Assembly: GCA_002633005.1 (NCBI GenBank)
Contig: NMRA01000188.1
Location: forward strand, 162,853-226,852
Reading direction: 5' to 3'
Length of the DNA stretch: 64,000 bases
Source of the DNA: Phoronis australis
Taxonomy: Eukaryota; Phoronida; Phoronidae
The position numbers were made by a program, and so were the translations under genes. The stretch's first letter is position 1. Every line of letters starts with the position of its first letter. Positions 23,201-33,000 of the stretch are shown piece by piece. Under the pieces are notes generated by a model. That model was not told the origin of the DNA. It ran no database searches and was given only the letters and a program-made list of their open reading frames with translations.

Positions 23201-23646
23201 AGTGAATGTGTTTGCCATGAAGCAAGTGGAAACTCTAGTGTGAATTATCGAGAACGTATCACTTCGTTGTTGCGAGACAACTTCAATGTACATGTCCAGT
23301 TATTGCTCCGATGGCGGGATTTTAAGCTGGGAGATCAAGAATTTAATTCACAATGTCAAAGGCATAGTGCAGAATTATTCCTTATCTTGTTTGATTGATG
23401 TGAATGCCAGTGGGAGCCTATTTGCAGTTGCATGAATGGACATGCATGTTCTGATAAGTCATTGTGTGCTTATTTCATGTTCGCAACATTTTCCACTGCC
23501 CTTAAAGGACTTACAAAACTGATTTTCTGTTTGCTCTTCTCATCAGCTGCAAAATGAAGTAAAATGTTTAATTCCAGATCATCATGGCCAAAGCAGCAGG
23601 TGGGCCTAAGCCGAAAGAAAACAAGAACTGGGATGACGATGATTAA
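5156..23646 (+). CDS. CCT8: CCT8, T-complex protein 1 subunit theta (16 coding exons)
   Basis: Theta subunit of the eight-membered eukaryotic cytosolic chaperonin TRiC/CCT, which uses ATP to fold actin, tubulin and other clients. Coding exons: 5156-5215, 8531-8621, 10036-10115, 12808-12939, 13755-13824, 14328-14456, 15471-15532, 16181-16318, 16666-16737, 17762-17935, 19007-19094, 19732-19847, 20174-20245, 21657-21821, 22719-22838, 23578-23646. They sum to 1638 nt, 545 aa plus stop, against 548 aa in human CCT8. All introns are GT-AG and all phases join. Group II chaperonin signatures are present: RSAYGPNGQNKMV (aa 44-56), VTNDAATILRELEVQHP, the nucleotide loop GDGTN, and AVDDG with the ATP-hydrolysis aspartate. 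The C-terminus NWDDDD resembles the acidic human tail. The start was chosen because MAMHLPRAGGF aligns with the vertebrate N-terminus. Seen: sequence and splice sites. Known: family function. Identity is very secure against the paralogues, because residues specific to theta run through all exons. Confidence 0.97.
5730..6328. mobile_element. DNA-transposon-like element with 18-bp inverted ends (CCT8 intron 1)
   Basis: GAGGCCCTAAAGTCGTGA at 5730-5747 recurs as its exact reverse complement at 6311-6328, 599 bases end to end. A second inward copy of CCCTAAAGTCGTGA lies at about 5751-5764, and a further outer copy, TCACGACTTTAGGTCC, at about 6508. No transposase ORF lies between, so this would be non-autonomous. 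No clear target-site duplication was found. Confidence 0.6.
6858..7046 (+). mobile_element. Decayed fragment of the GGGCGSTTAA element family
   Basis: This stretch follows the right part of the element at 37368-38510 almost collinearly: GCGTTTCCTA, GGATGGGCACTTAACCGAG, AATCTTCAA, GGGCGGTTAAATCGAAA, CTAAAGTAGGG and GAGCATGGGCGTTAACCCG. The terminal bases have decayed (TTTTGGGTA where the other copy has ATTACGGTA). It is a 3' fragment in the same orientation, inside CCT8 intron 1. Confidence 0.7.
7061..8170 (+). repeat. About 2.5 tandem units (~430 bp) with CTAGTGGC motifs
   Basis: Each unit contains three variants of a CCTAGTGGC-centred motif: TGTGCCCCCTAGTGGCAATT (7104, about 7541, about 7955), GCGCCACCTAGTGGCCATTT (7250, about 7686, about 8069) and TGGCGCCTCCTAGTGGTAG (about 7393 and 7811). 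Between them sit shared stretches such as CTGTATCTC and GGATCTTTACT. The last unit ends with a tail, TGGGCGCATTTCAACACTCC, that recurs at another copy (16070). Non-coding. Confidence 0.75.
8531..8621 (+). CDS. CCT8: CCT8 exon 2 (aa 21-50)
   Basis: Acceptor ACATAG, donor GTAAGC, ends in phase 1. Carries HYSGLEEAVYKNIEACKEL and the start of the first chaperonin signature (TRSAYGPNG). It lies 3.3 kb from exon 1 across a repeat-rich intron. Confidence 0.95.
8796..9070 (+). repeat. Hairpin-headed dispersed repeat, copy 1
   Basis: Starts with a near-perfect hairpin (ATTTGGCAACCTGG, loop, CCCAGGTTGTCAAA). It then shares AATCTGAGGTCACCAAAACT, AATTCCTCCCG and CGAACAATTC with the copy at 57351-57690, in the same order and orientation. 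No coding capacity is evident. Confidence 0.65.
9735..9805 (+). repeat. tRNA-like sequence, tRNA-derived SINE or tRNA pseudogene
   Basis: A perfect Pol III box A, TGGTTGACAAG (9743-9753), and a perfect box B, GGTTCAAGTCC (9781-9791), lie at tRNA spacing. GTGTGGC at 9735 pairs with GTCACAC at 9798-9804, a seven-pair acceptor with one G-U, and the T arm GTGGG/CCCAC is intact. The anticodon stem does not pair, so this is not a working tRNA. The outer inverted repeat extends to about 15 bp (GCAGTGTGGCCTGGT) from 9732. Confidence 0.65.
10036..10115 (+). CDS. CCT8: CCT8 exon 3 (aa 51-77)
   Basis: Acceptor TTTCAG, donor GTAAGT. Completes signature 1 (QNKMV) and carries most of signature 2 (VTNDAATILRELE), part of the equatorial ATP-binding domain. 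Confidence 0.96.
10395..10775 (+). repeat. Degenerate AT-rich minisatellite, ~35-bp unit
   Basis: About ten diverged copies of AATAATAGTATAGACTGGAA, often followed by AATTTGCATCAAA, spaced roughly 35 bases apart. In CCT8 intron 3, 280 bases after exon 3. No coding potential. Confidence 0.7.
12808..12939 (+). CDS. CCT8: CCT8 exon 4 (aa 78-121), nucleotide loop
   Basis: Acceptor TATAG, donor GTGAGT. Contains QEQECGDGTNFVLVLAG; GDGTN is the phosphate-binding loop of group II chaperonins. The residue before the loop is Cys where human has Val. Confidence 0.96.
13755..13824 (+). CDS. CCT8: CCT8 exon 5 (aa 122-144)
   Basis: Acceptor ACAG, donor GTTCGT, ends in phase 1. Encodes GLSVTEVIEGYEIALKKA, matching human GLSVSEVIEGYEIACRKA. 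The weak donor is confirmed because joining it to exon 6 rebuilds LPDLVC (human LPNLVC). Confidence 0.94.
14328..14456 (+). CDS. CCT8: CCT8 exon 6 (aa 145-187)
   Basis: Acceptor ATCCAG, donor GTAAGT, phase 1 at both ends. Encodes DLVCGKVEDLLSKEDVTRAI followed by RTSVMSKQYGNEDF, a strongly conserved CCT8 stretch. Confidence 0.96.
15471..15532 (+). CDS. CCT8: CCT8 exon 7 (aa 188-208)
   Basis: Acceptor TTTCAG, donor GTAAGT. Encodes SVFSKKQTFSVESIRISKIL, matching human SIFPDSGHFNVDNIRVCKIL in the intermediate domain. A decoy acceptor about 165 bases upstream gives no CCT8-like sequence. Confidence 0.94.
15810..16095 (+). repeat. Dispersed copy of the CTAGTGGC repeat family (CCT8 intron 7)
   Basis: Carries GTGCCCCCTAATGGC (15856-15870), CTGAAGTTCCTTGACAAG, GCGCCATCTAGTGGC (15999-16013) and the family tail GGGTGCATTTCAATGCTCC. 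It is collinear with the last unit of the array at 7921-8170. Confidence 0.75.
16181..16318 (+). CDS. CCT8: CCT8 exon 8 (aa 209-254)
   Basis: Acceptor TTACAG, donor GTGAGC, phase 0 at both ends. Start of the substrate-binding apical domain: GSGIHNSSVIQGMVFKRDVE, then KVAVYSCPLDIMQTETK. Confidence 0.96.
16666..16737 (+). CDS. CCT8: CCT8 exon 9 (aa 255-278)
   Basis: Acceptor TTACAG, donor GTAAGT, phase 0. Encodes GTVLIKTAKELVDFSKGEES, nearly identical to the human apical-domain segment. Confidence 0.95.
17762..17935 (+). CDS. CCT8: CCT8 exon 10 (aa 279-336)
   Basis: The largest coding exon. Acceptor TTCCAG, donor GTAAGT. Contains VVVTGGKVGELALHYANKYG and SKWDLRRLCKAIGATPLPR, diagnostic for theta among the CCT subunits. 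Third-position GC is higher here than in neighbouring exons. Confidence 0.97.
18077..18429 (+). repeat. Minisatellite, ten copies of a 35-bp unit
   Basis: Ten units with period exactly 35 (GTGTGTTGTACTATG at 18081, 18116, 18151, 18186, 18221, 18256, 18291, 18326, 18361, 18396). Units differ only at a few bases (GAGCATTCGT, GAACATTCGT or GAGCATTCCT; one TATTATG). The near identity implies recent expansion. It lies in CCT8 intron 10, 140 bases after the exon. Confidence 0.95.
19007..19094 (+). CDS. CCT8: CCT8 exon 11 (aa 337-365)
   Basis: Acceptor TTGTAG, donor GTAATG, ends in phase 1. Encodes ELGHCDNVYVDEIGDTPVII, matching human EMGHCDSVYLSEVGDTQVVV. Confidence 0.95.
19732..19847 (+). CDS. 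CCT8: CCT8 exon 12 (aa 366-404), catalytic Asp
   Basis: Acceptor AAACAG, donor GTTTGT. Encodes LVIRGSTDNILDDIERAVDD; the VDDG aspartates include the residue needed for ATP hydrolysis in group II chaperonins. Confidence 0.96.
20174..20245 (+). CDS. CCT8: CCT8 exon 13 (aa 405-428)
   Basis: Acceptor TTACAG, donor GTAGGT, phase 0. Encodes DNRLVPGAGATEIELAKLLT. Human CCT8 reads PGGGATEIEL, so one Gly is Ala here. Confidence 0.95.
20946..20996 (+). repeat. TG/TA/CA microsatellite
   Basis: A TGTGTGTGTATATACATATAC-type run, partly self-complementary, in CCT8 intron 13. Bounded by GATTG and CAATC, so the whole can form a hairpin. Confidence 0.7.
21657..21821 (+). CDS. CCT8: CCT8 exon 14 (aa 429-483)
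   Basis: Acceptor TTGCAG, donor GTGAGA. Encodes GLDQYAIKKFAEALEVMPRA, then LAENAGVKATEVISKMYAAH, conserved equatorial-domain helices. Confidence 0.96.
22719..22838 (+). CDS. CCT8: CCT8 exon 15 (aa 484-523)
   Basis: Acceptor TGACAG, donor GTGAGT. Encodes LDLYLTKYWGMKFATTAACT and VLNVDQ, the last equatorial helices. The exon opens with AGGPSLRDAKEA, where human has AEVPAVKDMLEA. Confidence 0.95.
23071..23140 (+). repeat. Short tandem repeat GTTATGAAACTCTCCTCTT, about 3 copies
   Basis: Copies begin at 23071, 23093 and 23113, with a truncated one at 23133, in CCT8 intron 15. Period about 20-22 bases. Confidence 0.7.
23578..23646 (+). CDS. CCT8: CCT8 exon 16 (aa 524-545 and stop)
   Basis: Acceptor TTCCAG. 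Encodes IIMAKAAGGPKPKENKNWDD plus two Asp and TAA. The short acidic tail follows the universally conserved QIIMAK block. Confidence 0.96.
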   Translation: MIMAKAAGGPKPKENKNWDDDD

Positions 23647-23799
23647 CGGACCATTCACTATCCCATTGTGTGGCAGTAGTCTAATCTCAGTCAACATCAT
23701 GATGAAATTCAGTTTTCCAGTTTCAATGGACTATTTAAAATCTGAAAATGTGTGATGCAACTTTTGTACTTGTGTTTGTGAATGTCTTTAATTTTGTTG

Positions 23800-23805
23800 A
23801 ATAAA
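23800..23805 (+). terminator. CCT8: CCT8 polyadenylation signal AATAAA
   Basis: Canonical AATAAA 154 bases after the CCT8 stop, followed by TTTCAACG and a TG-containing stretch. It implies a short 3' UTR of about 180 nt. No earlier AATAAA lies between the stop and this site. Confidence 0.8.
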
Positions 23806-25338
23806 TCTGATTTCAACGAGGCCAACTGATTCCTACTCTTGAATATAGTAAAACTCATACAAGTCAAATCCAACCGCATCGAGAGATTTCATCAGAGTTA
23901 GGCAAAATCTGACTTTTCTGAAGGCCACGACATATCTGACCCAGTTAATGCATACTTTGATGTTCAGTGGTCGTACCTTGGTCAGTTTCAGTGTGCAGAG
24001 TAGTCAGAAGTAGCCTATCTGTATTATGCAAATAAATATGTGCCTGCAGTACGTGATGTCGTTTGAACGACTGTGTGCAATCATAACCTGAATTGTCTAT
24101 GGCTAATTATAATGAATTCTCAATAACAGCCAAAATTCTCTCTTCAACATGATATAAATGCATACATAGATATCCATTTATCTTTGTAATATAGTTCTGG
24201 ATTCACGTTTTCATGACATGCATCCAATGCAGGTCTTAGTTCAACCCTTATGGGGCATCGTACATGCGAGTTAAGACTACACTGCTCTGAACACCGTAAC
24301 CTCGTCGTAACCCGAGGTACTGGGGAAAACCTGTCTATTTTTGAAGGTTAATACACGCGTATTCAAAATGTTCATAAAACACTTAATATTACGTAATGCC
24401 TTGTGGGTGTTTGCTTGCAATGTATTTTAAACCAACTTCATCATGGCCAGTCTAGCAATGCACGGGCTGTGCAAGGAAGGCATAGAAACAAGATGCCAGT
24501 GGTTAGGTTTTTATCAGAAAGGAAATTAATGAAGGAAACATGCAGCTCTATACATTACTAGAAGGGTTTAACATGAGCAAAAGCAAAGCCAAAGCATACA
24601 AATAATGTATAGATAAATCTGCGAATGTAAGAACGGCAGACACAAATTGATGACCCATAGGCCTTCAAAACAGACTCGTCGGTCTTCAAAATTGACTCCT
24701 AGATTTGAGGACCTGTGGGTAGACATTTTTTTCTAAAATGAACCTTGAAATTGCAATACAAACATACATAAAAATGCATGAATGAAAATTTGACACGAGG
24801 TATTTGTAAAATGGAGATACCTTTTCATAAACCAAACCTTAAGCCAAACTATTCCAGGCAATCTTAATCTCCTTTCAGTGACTGAAGGATAACACATGAC
24901 CAGCTTTGACAAGCAGCCTTTCTAGGAATACCACAGTTACTGGTGTCAAAGAGGAGCCATTGTAATATCCAACTGAGCCTGAAAGATCTACTGCCGTAGT
25001 TAGCATGATTTGCATTGCATTTATTTTATTTTATGATTACTAGATGTTCGTTAGATTCAAGAAATTACTCATACACAAATCTTGAGAAAAAGTAGAAATA
25101 CCGTCCTCTAAAAAAGTAGGAAAATGTTCAGTGTTGAAAGGCCTGTACAATATTACGTCACTAAAAGGGAAATGAACTGGCTGGAGTAGCCTGCCTTCCT
25201 TGAAAACCACTAACTGTTCTCACCTACATTTTCTGTTGTGACCTGTTTTCCAGCTCATGCTTTTTCCAGAGACCAAACTGAAAGCCATTTGTTAAATGAA
25301 GAAAGGTTACAACGAAGTATTGTATAAATGCAGATAGA
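23806..25338. other. Intergenic gap between convergent CCT8 and tubby 3' ends
   Basis: No conserved ORF, RNA gene or clear element is visible; AT-rich sequence without strong repeats. Confidence 0.5.
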
Positions 25339-25344
25339 TTTATT
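25339..25344 (-). terminator. Candidate tubby polyadenylation signal
   Basis: TTTATT on the + strand is AATAAA on the - strand. By eye it is the first AATAAA downstream of the tubby stop, giving a 3' UTR of about 1.6 kb. An AATAAA on the + strand follows at 25350-25355, so the site could serve both directions. Confidence 0.45.
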
Positions 25345-25654
25345 TGACAAATAAAATTTACAAAGGCAGCAAAATTTGTGTCACGATAAAATCAACTTAT
25401 CATAAAACGGACGGATTGACAAACTGGACGCGTAAATAGCTGCTTTGGAGAAAGCTGAACATGTCCTATTGTGCTTCCACGCAAGCTTAGAGCAAAAATA
25501 TTCTTTCGCATATAATGTTATCTAAGCATTAAGTACTACTATCCTTTAACACAAGTTAGTGAACACAAAGCATTAGGTCTGTTCCTTCATTCTGACTGTC
25601 ACCCTATCAAAGGGAACATTTAACAACTCTATAAGACTACAGGCACAACAACCA

Positions 25655-25786
25655 AGCATTCGGCTGTACAAGGCTTGACTAATAACGAATAAATTACTCG
25701 TCCGGCTACTTGACAATGGAGCATTCAGCTGTATAAAGTTGACTAATAATGAGCGAATTAATGCCTGGCTACTTGAAGCAGAACAG
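25655..25786 (-). repeat. Tandem duplication (65 bp, 2 copies) in the likely tubby 3' UTR
   Basis: AGCATTCGGCTGTACAAGG through GGCTACTTGA (25655-25713) is repeated with changes from 25720 to 25786 (AGCATTCAGCTGTATAAAG through GGCTACTTGA). Confidence 0.75.
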
Positions 25787-26920
25787 CAACAGAGTTATTC
25801 CATCCATTTGAAATTCAGATATTCTTCTATATACAAACAGTATCAGCTTACTCTAGTGTCAATCACATGCTCTGAAATATAACAAGTGTATCAGAACATA
25901 CATGGAAATTACATGGCAGACTTGGCCATAACTGGATAGTTCACAGTATACTGAGACGTAAACAAATTTGATCGCTCTACGCAACGCCACGAACGTAAAC
26001 AACTTAGCATTAAACAGCAAAATAATCAAAATTATGCTCCATCTGCTCCGACATGGAATAGCTATCAAAGACAGCAAAACAAAATAAATATACAGATAAA
26101 CCAGTGTAACCAAATGAATACTTAAGTCATTATTTCCTAAGCTGTCCTGGACTATCAGATTTGTCTCAAGTACTCGAGTGAATTATTTAAACTAATTTTT
26201 CAGAGGTAAGTCAGAATTCTAAGTACCCAAACCAAGCATTAAACTATAAATATGTTCAAATAACAATCCCCAGATGACTTGGATATACTTGATAGTCATT
26301 CACCGTTCCTCTGAAGGACAGTTTTTATCAGTTGCACAAAAACCACGTAGACATAAATTTCTCTGCCAAGAACCCGTTGTAATACACACTCCAGTACACA
26401 CAGTTAGAACTGTTAACATACATGTAAATATATTTCTGTTTATAATTAGATATCTGCCTATCATACATTTGTTTTTTGATCCACAAAAAAACGCATCTGA
26501 AAATGGGACATTCTCTGTAAACAGCTGAAAAATAACGGCGGGTCAATTTTTATCACCAGCAAAATACTTTATGATTATTTCGCATACAATCGCAAAGATT
26601 TTTCAATATTTATAAGTTACATTGCTCAGACCAATACACCTTCACATTGTACCCAGATGCTTGAAAAAAAGATATAACATAATCGAGAAGTAAAGAAAAC
26701 CTAGAGGGAGTAATCGATTGGTTGCCCTAGTCAACAGCAAAAATGGTTTACATTGCAACGGGTGAAAACCATGAAAAAGCTTTCATCATAAAACATTTCT
26801 GAGTTACTCAACACTATGAGACTGTATTTTTCAAATTAAACAGAGGCTTGTCCGCTGCATGTCAAAATGGCGCCAATCACTTGATAAAACCGCCTCAGAA
26901 CTGTGTGGACGTGGCGACGG

Positions 26921-27054
26921 CTACTCACAGGCCAGCTTGCTGTCGAAGCTGCTGAGCGCCACAGCAAACGCCTGCACTGCACACATTGGATAGTTGAAGT
27001 CCATAGTGAACACCTCCTCAGCAACACGGCCAAACTGCATCACGATGTAGTCCA
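26921..27054 (-). CDS. Tubby exon 12 (aa 502-545 and stop)
   Basis: Encodes [40 protein letters not shown] and ACE, then TAG. This is the family's C-terminal signature, with Val for the usual Ile in AFAVALSSF. The junction codon gives NDVDY where vertebrates have NDPDY. Confidence 0.97.
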
Positions 27055-30000
27055 CTAAAAGATGCCAGATAAGGTGGTGAAGAACAAGTAACATGACTAG
27101 TGATATAATTTGTGCCACATATTTATTTGTTCACATACAATTCAACTACTAACAGTACAAGCCAAAAGAAAATAATCATTGTTTTCGCGAAATAACAGCC
27201 TATTCCACTTGCAGACTTTTTCTGCTTAATTCTGGCTGAAAATGATCACCATAAGGCAGTTTAATTACGATTCACTGTGTACGAAATATAAGAAAGAGTT
27301 AAAAGGTTTTCCCTTTTATTACCTTTCCCTTGAATGACCTGTCATAATGGAAAGCTATCATGCAACCGTTGCTACGCAGAAATACGTAAAGCGCTGAGCC
27401 GTCATGACACTGAATAACAGGCTATTTTGTCTGTTCTCGTTTGGCTTCCACATTACTTTGCAAGTCAAATTCAATTCACTGTACTGAAACACTGATTTTC
27501 AACTTCATTCTTATTGAAGACTGGCAAAAATGCAGAGCAAAACGCTTTTGCTACTTTTCAAAACGGTTTAGCCAGATGTTACGTTCATCCCTTTTCCTTC
27601 AGAGTTTTCACCATAACTCCAAAAAAGTCTGACATATTTCAATGATACAGAAAATCTTAACTTCTCTTAGAAACTCCTGCCAGCTATACAGTCAAGTGAA
27701 CTACAAGGTGTTTCACAAGACACACCAACTTTAAGAGCTGCCCTATATTTCATGTTAGTAACGCATCACATGGCCAGTAAAGAGACAACAATTCAGTAAC
27801 TGAGACGCAGCAAATTCAAAGAGAGTACATTTTTGAGACAACCTGTTATGGCTGTGACATCAATATCGAGAGCCAACAATAGGTCACTGCATAAGCTTCT
27901 GATGGCATCATATCACTGTTGACTTAAAACTTACAGTTGCTTTTACTGAAGAGATTTGATATCGAAAATTAAATTGCACTTGGAAATTTTGTCTTATTCT
28001 CCATGGAACCATTTCCAAAAATAAAAATGTAATCTAAATTCAACAACGTACAAAGTTTCTGAGAATATAATGATACCCCAAATTCATAATCAATTAAAAA
28101 ATTTACGTGGATCATTGTTTTGCTGTTATGTGCTAACTGCTGCATTGCAAAAATGTTTTTAGTTAAAGAGAAGTGGGATCGCAAGACGAAATTTCCATGT
28201 GCTAAAAGCAGGCCACAAGACTGGTCAGGGAATATTAGGCCGAAATCTTTTCAGCGAATGTGCACAAGACTGTAACTTATCACGGCAGCTGAAAGTGGAC
28301 AGAGTTCAACACACTACTCACCGTCATTGTCATGTACAATTTGGAAATTTTTGACTGATGCCTGCGTGACTCGACCATGGAAATTGAGCACATATGACTG
28401 TGTTTCTGGAAAAGATGTCCAATAATGCATGCTTATACAGAAATCAAATGAAATCAATGTCTTAACAAAACAACATGTTCGAGGCAAGATGATGACAAGT
28501 CACGTAAAGCATCTTTCCACGACCAAGTGAAGCAAAACCATTTGACTGGTAAAGCTGGACATGTCCACTGAAATATTCTTGCTAAGATAACAGTGTAGGA
28601 GTATTTCCTAGACATTCTGCGCATATATTAACTGGATATTCCAAAAAATGAAGCATTATGTGCCTTATATACAGAGTGAGATTTCTTCTCGAAATTCACA
28701 CTTGAAAGCAGACACCAGCCAAATATCTTCGACTGAGCTCGATTAGAACTGCAAGTTGAATTTGAGATCTTGTTGAGAAAGAAACTTATGAGTTGATTTA
28801 AGTGATGAAGCAAAGCCAAGAATGACTTAAACTCAGGACACAGTACAAAAAATAGGTTCACAAAAGGGGACAGCAAAATTGTACACTTGTTTCTACAGCA
28901 AAGCTACTTTGCTGTCCAAAACTTGGATACAGTAAGAAAAATGGACTGACAAAAGAAGGCAGCACATATACTTGTTTCTGTAGCCAAGACTCATCTACTG
29001 CTGTAAACTCTTACACAGCAAGAAAACAGGCCAACAAATGAGCACAGCACAAACACTTGTTCCCGGCTGGCATTTTGTCGTTACTGTCAGGGTTCCAAGA
29101 TGAAACACATGCCAAGAGATATAAAAGTGCCCTAAATGTACTACTATCAAGGACGTAATAAGAAATTTGGGAAAAAAGGGCACCACCTACCATCGTTCCA
29201 CACTGGCGTTTTGTTGTGTAGCTCCAGAAGGTTCTCCATGTGTTTCCGTTTCCAGCGTTCGCACAAACCGTCATGCTCCGTCCGTGGTCTCACCTCCACC
29301 CGCTCCTGGTCCAAGTTCATACCGGGAATCACCACCGTCATCTTGCGTGGTCCCTTGAACCCGAGCACGTTCGTCTCCTGTATAACACAAGTCACGTTAC
29401 TAGCACTCATTTTTACTTCAAATCAGGGCATGGTGTGGTCACCTTGTCAGTGAAGTTGAAATCATGCCAGATAAGTGAAGAAAACAGGAAAATATTACGA
29501 AACAAATTTTCAGAGACCAACCTTAAGCCCAGTGATTGGAATTAATGAGCCAACACTTGTGTGGGGAAATACGGTCTAACAGTAGCACATCGACTCCATG
29601 CGCACACCCAGGGGAGGCCTCGGGGGCTCAAATGAGCTCCCCCCATTTGGCGAAATGGGCAAAAAGGTCCGCCTCGGAGAAACAAAACGCCCGAAAAAGC
29701 AGAAAACGAAACAAAAGTCCACTTAAAAGGCAGAAATTTGGCAAATGCACAATTCATGGCTCTGAAAGTACCCCATTTTGTAGTAAAACGAAACTAAAGT
29801 CCACTAAGAAGGCAGAAATTCGGCAAATGCACAATTCATGGCTCTGAAAGTACCCCATTTTTTTGGCGATATGGGCAAAAAGGTCCGCCTCGGAGAAACA
29901 AAAAGCCCGAAAAAGCAGAAAACGAAACAAAAGTCCACTTAAAAGGCAGAAATTTGGCAAATGCACAATTCATGGCTCTGAAAGTGCCCCATTTTGTTTT

Positions 30001-33000
30001 TTTTTTAGTAAAACGAAACAAAAGTCTACTAAAAAGGCAGAAATTCGGCAAATGCGCAATTCATGGCTCTGAAAGTACCCCATTTTTTTTAGTAAAAGGT
30101 CTCCATTCTCAAATATTTGAGCCCCCAAATATTTAGGCTGGATGCCCGCATGTAGTCAACATTTATACTGTGAAGTGAAGTGATCATGGCTTTCCAGCGA
30201 CACTGTTTTAGACATTATTCACAAAGTATACACAGTGCAACAAACTGGACAGCGATCAAACAACCACAGACTGTATCACATCCTGCAGCAGCTTAAACTT
30301 TGAACCTTCTCAGACATCCTGGCAACAACACAGTGCTTACATAAACAATGGCAGCCAGTTCCCGCCGTGAAGAGTCCATAGCAGCTTTCTTTGGATTGAT
30401 GCCACTGTCAAACACAGTAAACTGGGTTCCAAGTAAGTTTGATCTGCAAAAAACAAAGTTTGGTCAGAGACGTAGACGGAAACTCCACAGGGAGGCGAGA
30501 GGAACAAACATGAACGTTCCAACACAGGAGATGTAACAAAATCTAAACTGACAACTCATCATAAACACTGCTATCAACAAACCACACCCCCATGGACTGC
30601 GGATAAAGTAGTACCATAGTGCCACACAAGTTTGTCTATAATACACGGACAATCAATTCAAGTTCAAAAGTTCAAGTTCAAAAGTTCAATTAGTACAGGT
30701 TATTAATAGCCAACCTTTATCGCAGACATAGTTTACTACCTTAACTTTCCAACAAAGGACTCTCCTCCCCTGGACAGGTCTGTGGGGTCTACTGATATCA
30801 AGTAGTTGGCTGTGGTGCTCTTCTTGCGCTTCCGGCCAGCCAAAAGAAACACCTGAAATGCACAGTTGTAGCAATCATTTTAGACACGGTGCCCTTTGCC
30901 AAACTCACATACAACTTCCCTTCAAGACAGAAGCTTGCCAATTTAGAGTCCTTAGCAGTCACCCCGCAGTGTCCTTTGAATTGATCAACACGTACAACTT
31001 TCCAGAAAACCAAAGCCTACCAATAGACAGCCTTCAGCAGCAACCATGCTCAGCAACAAGCCCTTTGATTGACATGTATAATTTTCTGAAGACCAAAGCC
31101 AACCAACAGACAGCCTTAAGCAACAGCTATGCTAGCCACCCAGTCGTTTGATTAACGCCAATAACTTTGAAGCAGACCAAAACCTACCAATGTGTATACA
31201 GTGGCAGCAACTATGATAAGTCAAATGCCACTTCACAAACTCAAAATATATCCAAAGTGAAGCCAGTCTGTAGACCATAGCAGGAAATGCTTTGTGCATA
31301 ACTGTCCATTCGAGGAAACATCACCACGTTTCTTAGGTGATTAATTTGTCTAAGAGCACAGTACTTAAAGTGGCCATAAATTTGACTCCCGTCACGAAAA
31401 ACAACTTTGGTTTAAACAGTTATGAAATTGGTCTCAAACTGTCCATCAGTCAAGGAATAATGAACTGCCAGTTCTTTGCAAATCCAGAAAAAAATTCTAT
31501 AATATTTGAGCAAGGAACTTTGGAGTAAGGAACAATTTGTGACCAATTTTGTAGCAATATGGGGACAAACTCAAAGTTCACTTCTCCAACAGAACGCAGA
31601 TTTACAGCCAATTCCAAAGAACAGTACAATCAATCTACTTTATGGTATGGCGTTTTCCCTTGTATTTGGGATGACCGTAATTACATCACGAAAAGAGAAA
31701 GTGAGTTTCCAGAGCGACTGGAACTAATGACAGTACTTGCATTAGATAGCTCTGAAGCAAGATCATTATGGATCACACATCACTGAATTACCCCACACTA
31801 ACATGACGCAAGCATCATTGAATTATCATACCGTAACATGCACGACAGCTTCAGCAGTCAATCAATCCAAACTAGAAGGATAAGACCTAAACACTTTCAA
31901 GTGATCGAGGCTTAAGTCTGCATAAACAAAGTACGCTATAGCCACAATCTGTTATAGGACTTTTTCTTGCAGCGACTGCAGCTTAGCCACGGTATTACAA
32001 CCAAAAACGAAAACTAATGAAATGACTCACAAGTAGTGAAAACAACCTAAGCCAACGCCATATGTACTTAAAGTAGACATTAATCCGAGATGCGAAAAGT
32101 TTGCACGAGACTAATCCTTCGTAATGCAATGGGCATGCAGGTGGCTTAACGAACTCTAAAAAATCAATTATTCTCCTGCTGCACTTCAGATACGGGAGAC
32201 AGGATATAGAGAGTAGGCAAAAACCAGCAAATGACAGCAAGAAGCAATTAAAATAAACTTACACTTGCTGATTATCTACGTTGAGAAAAACACCTACAAT
32301 TTTAAAACAGGACAAACGCAGAGCATTGATATTTACCAAATTTCATAAAAATCTGTCAAGAAACTTCAAAGCTATCGAGGATAACAAAAAAAAATAAAAT
32401 TGCCACCAGGGGACACGGCGGTTATTAGATCTATCCGAAAGTGGTCGTTGGTTGTTAACTTCTAACACAATGATACACTTGCCAAATTTAATGAAGATCA
32501 TACAGAGGATTTAGGACATACAGCCGTGGACTCAACAACCAAAACTGCCACTAAGGGGTGCAACAGTAGTCAAAGCCATTCAAAAATCATCGTCAGGGAT
32601 CCTCTTCACTGTAGGAATAAGTAACCACATGTTCGTAACCATCCTTAGAGTGGTTTGGCTAACAGATGGGCGAATGTCAAAGAACGGACTCGAAAACAGT
32701 AAACAAGGCCACGAAGTGGAGCAAAATACCTCGAGTCCAACCAAAAACAGGAAGGTGGCATCATATGTCACTTATAGATTCCTATTTGCCATATTTTTAT
32801 AAGGAACTCTGAAGATACAAAGGTAGACATAAAAAAACTGAAATTGCCACCCAAGAAAGGGACATATCCACAAAATTTCATGAATGTAAATCCAAAGATT
32901 TTGGAAATACAGCAGCGGATGCAGGATACCTGATGGACGCCGCACGGACGTTTAATGGATAGGGATGACGGCATAAAGGGTCCACCAAGCCACATAGCTA

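Noticed and set aside
29536-30072. Overlapping Lys/Arg-rich ORFs on both strands
   Set aside because: They are by-products of the 216-bp tandem repeat; the same peptides recur with the unit.
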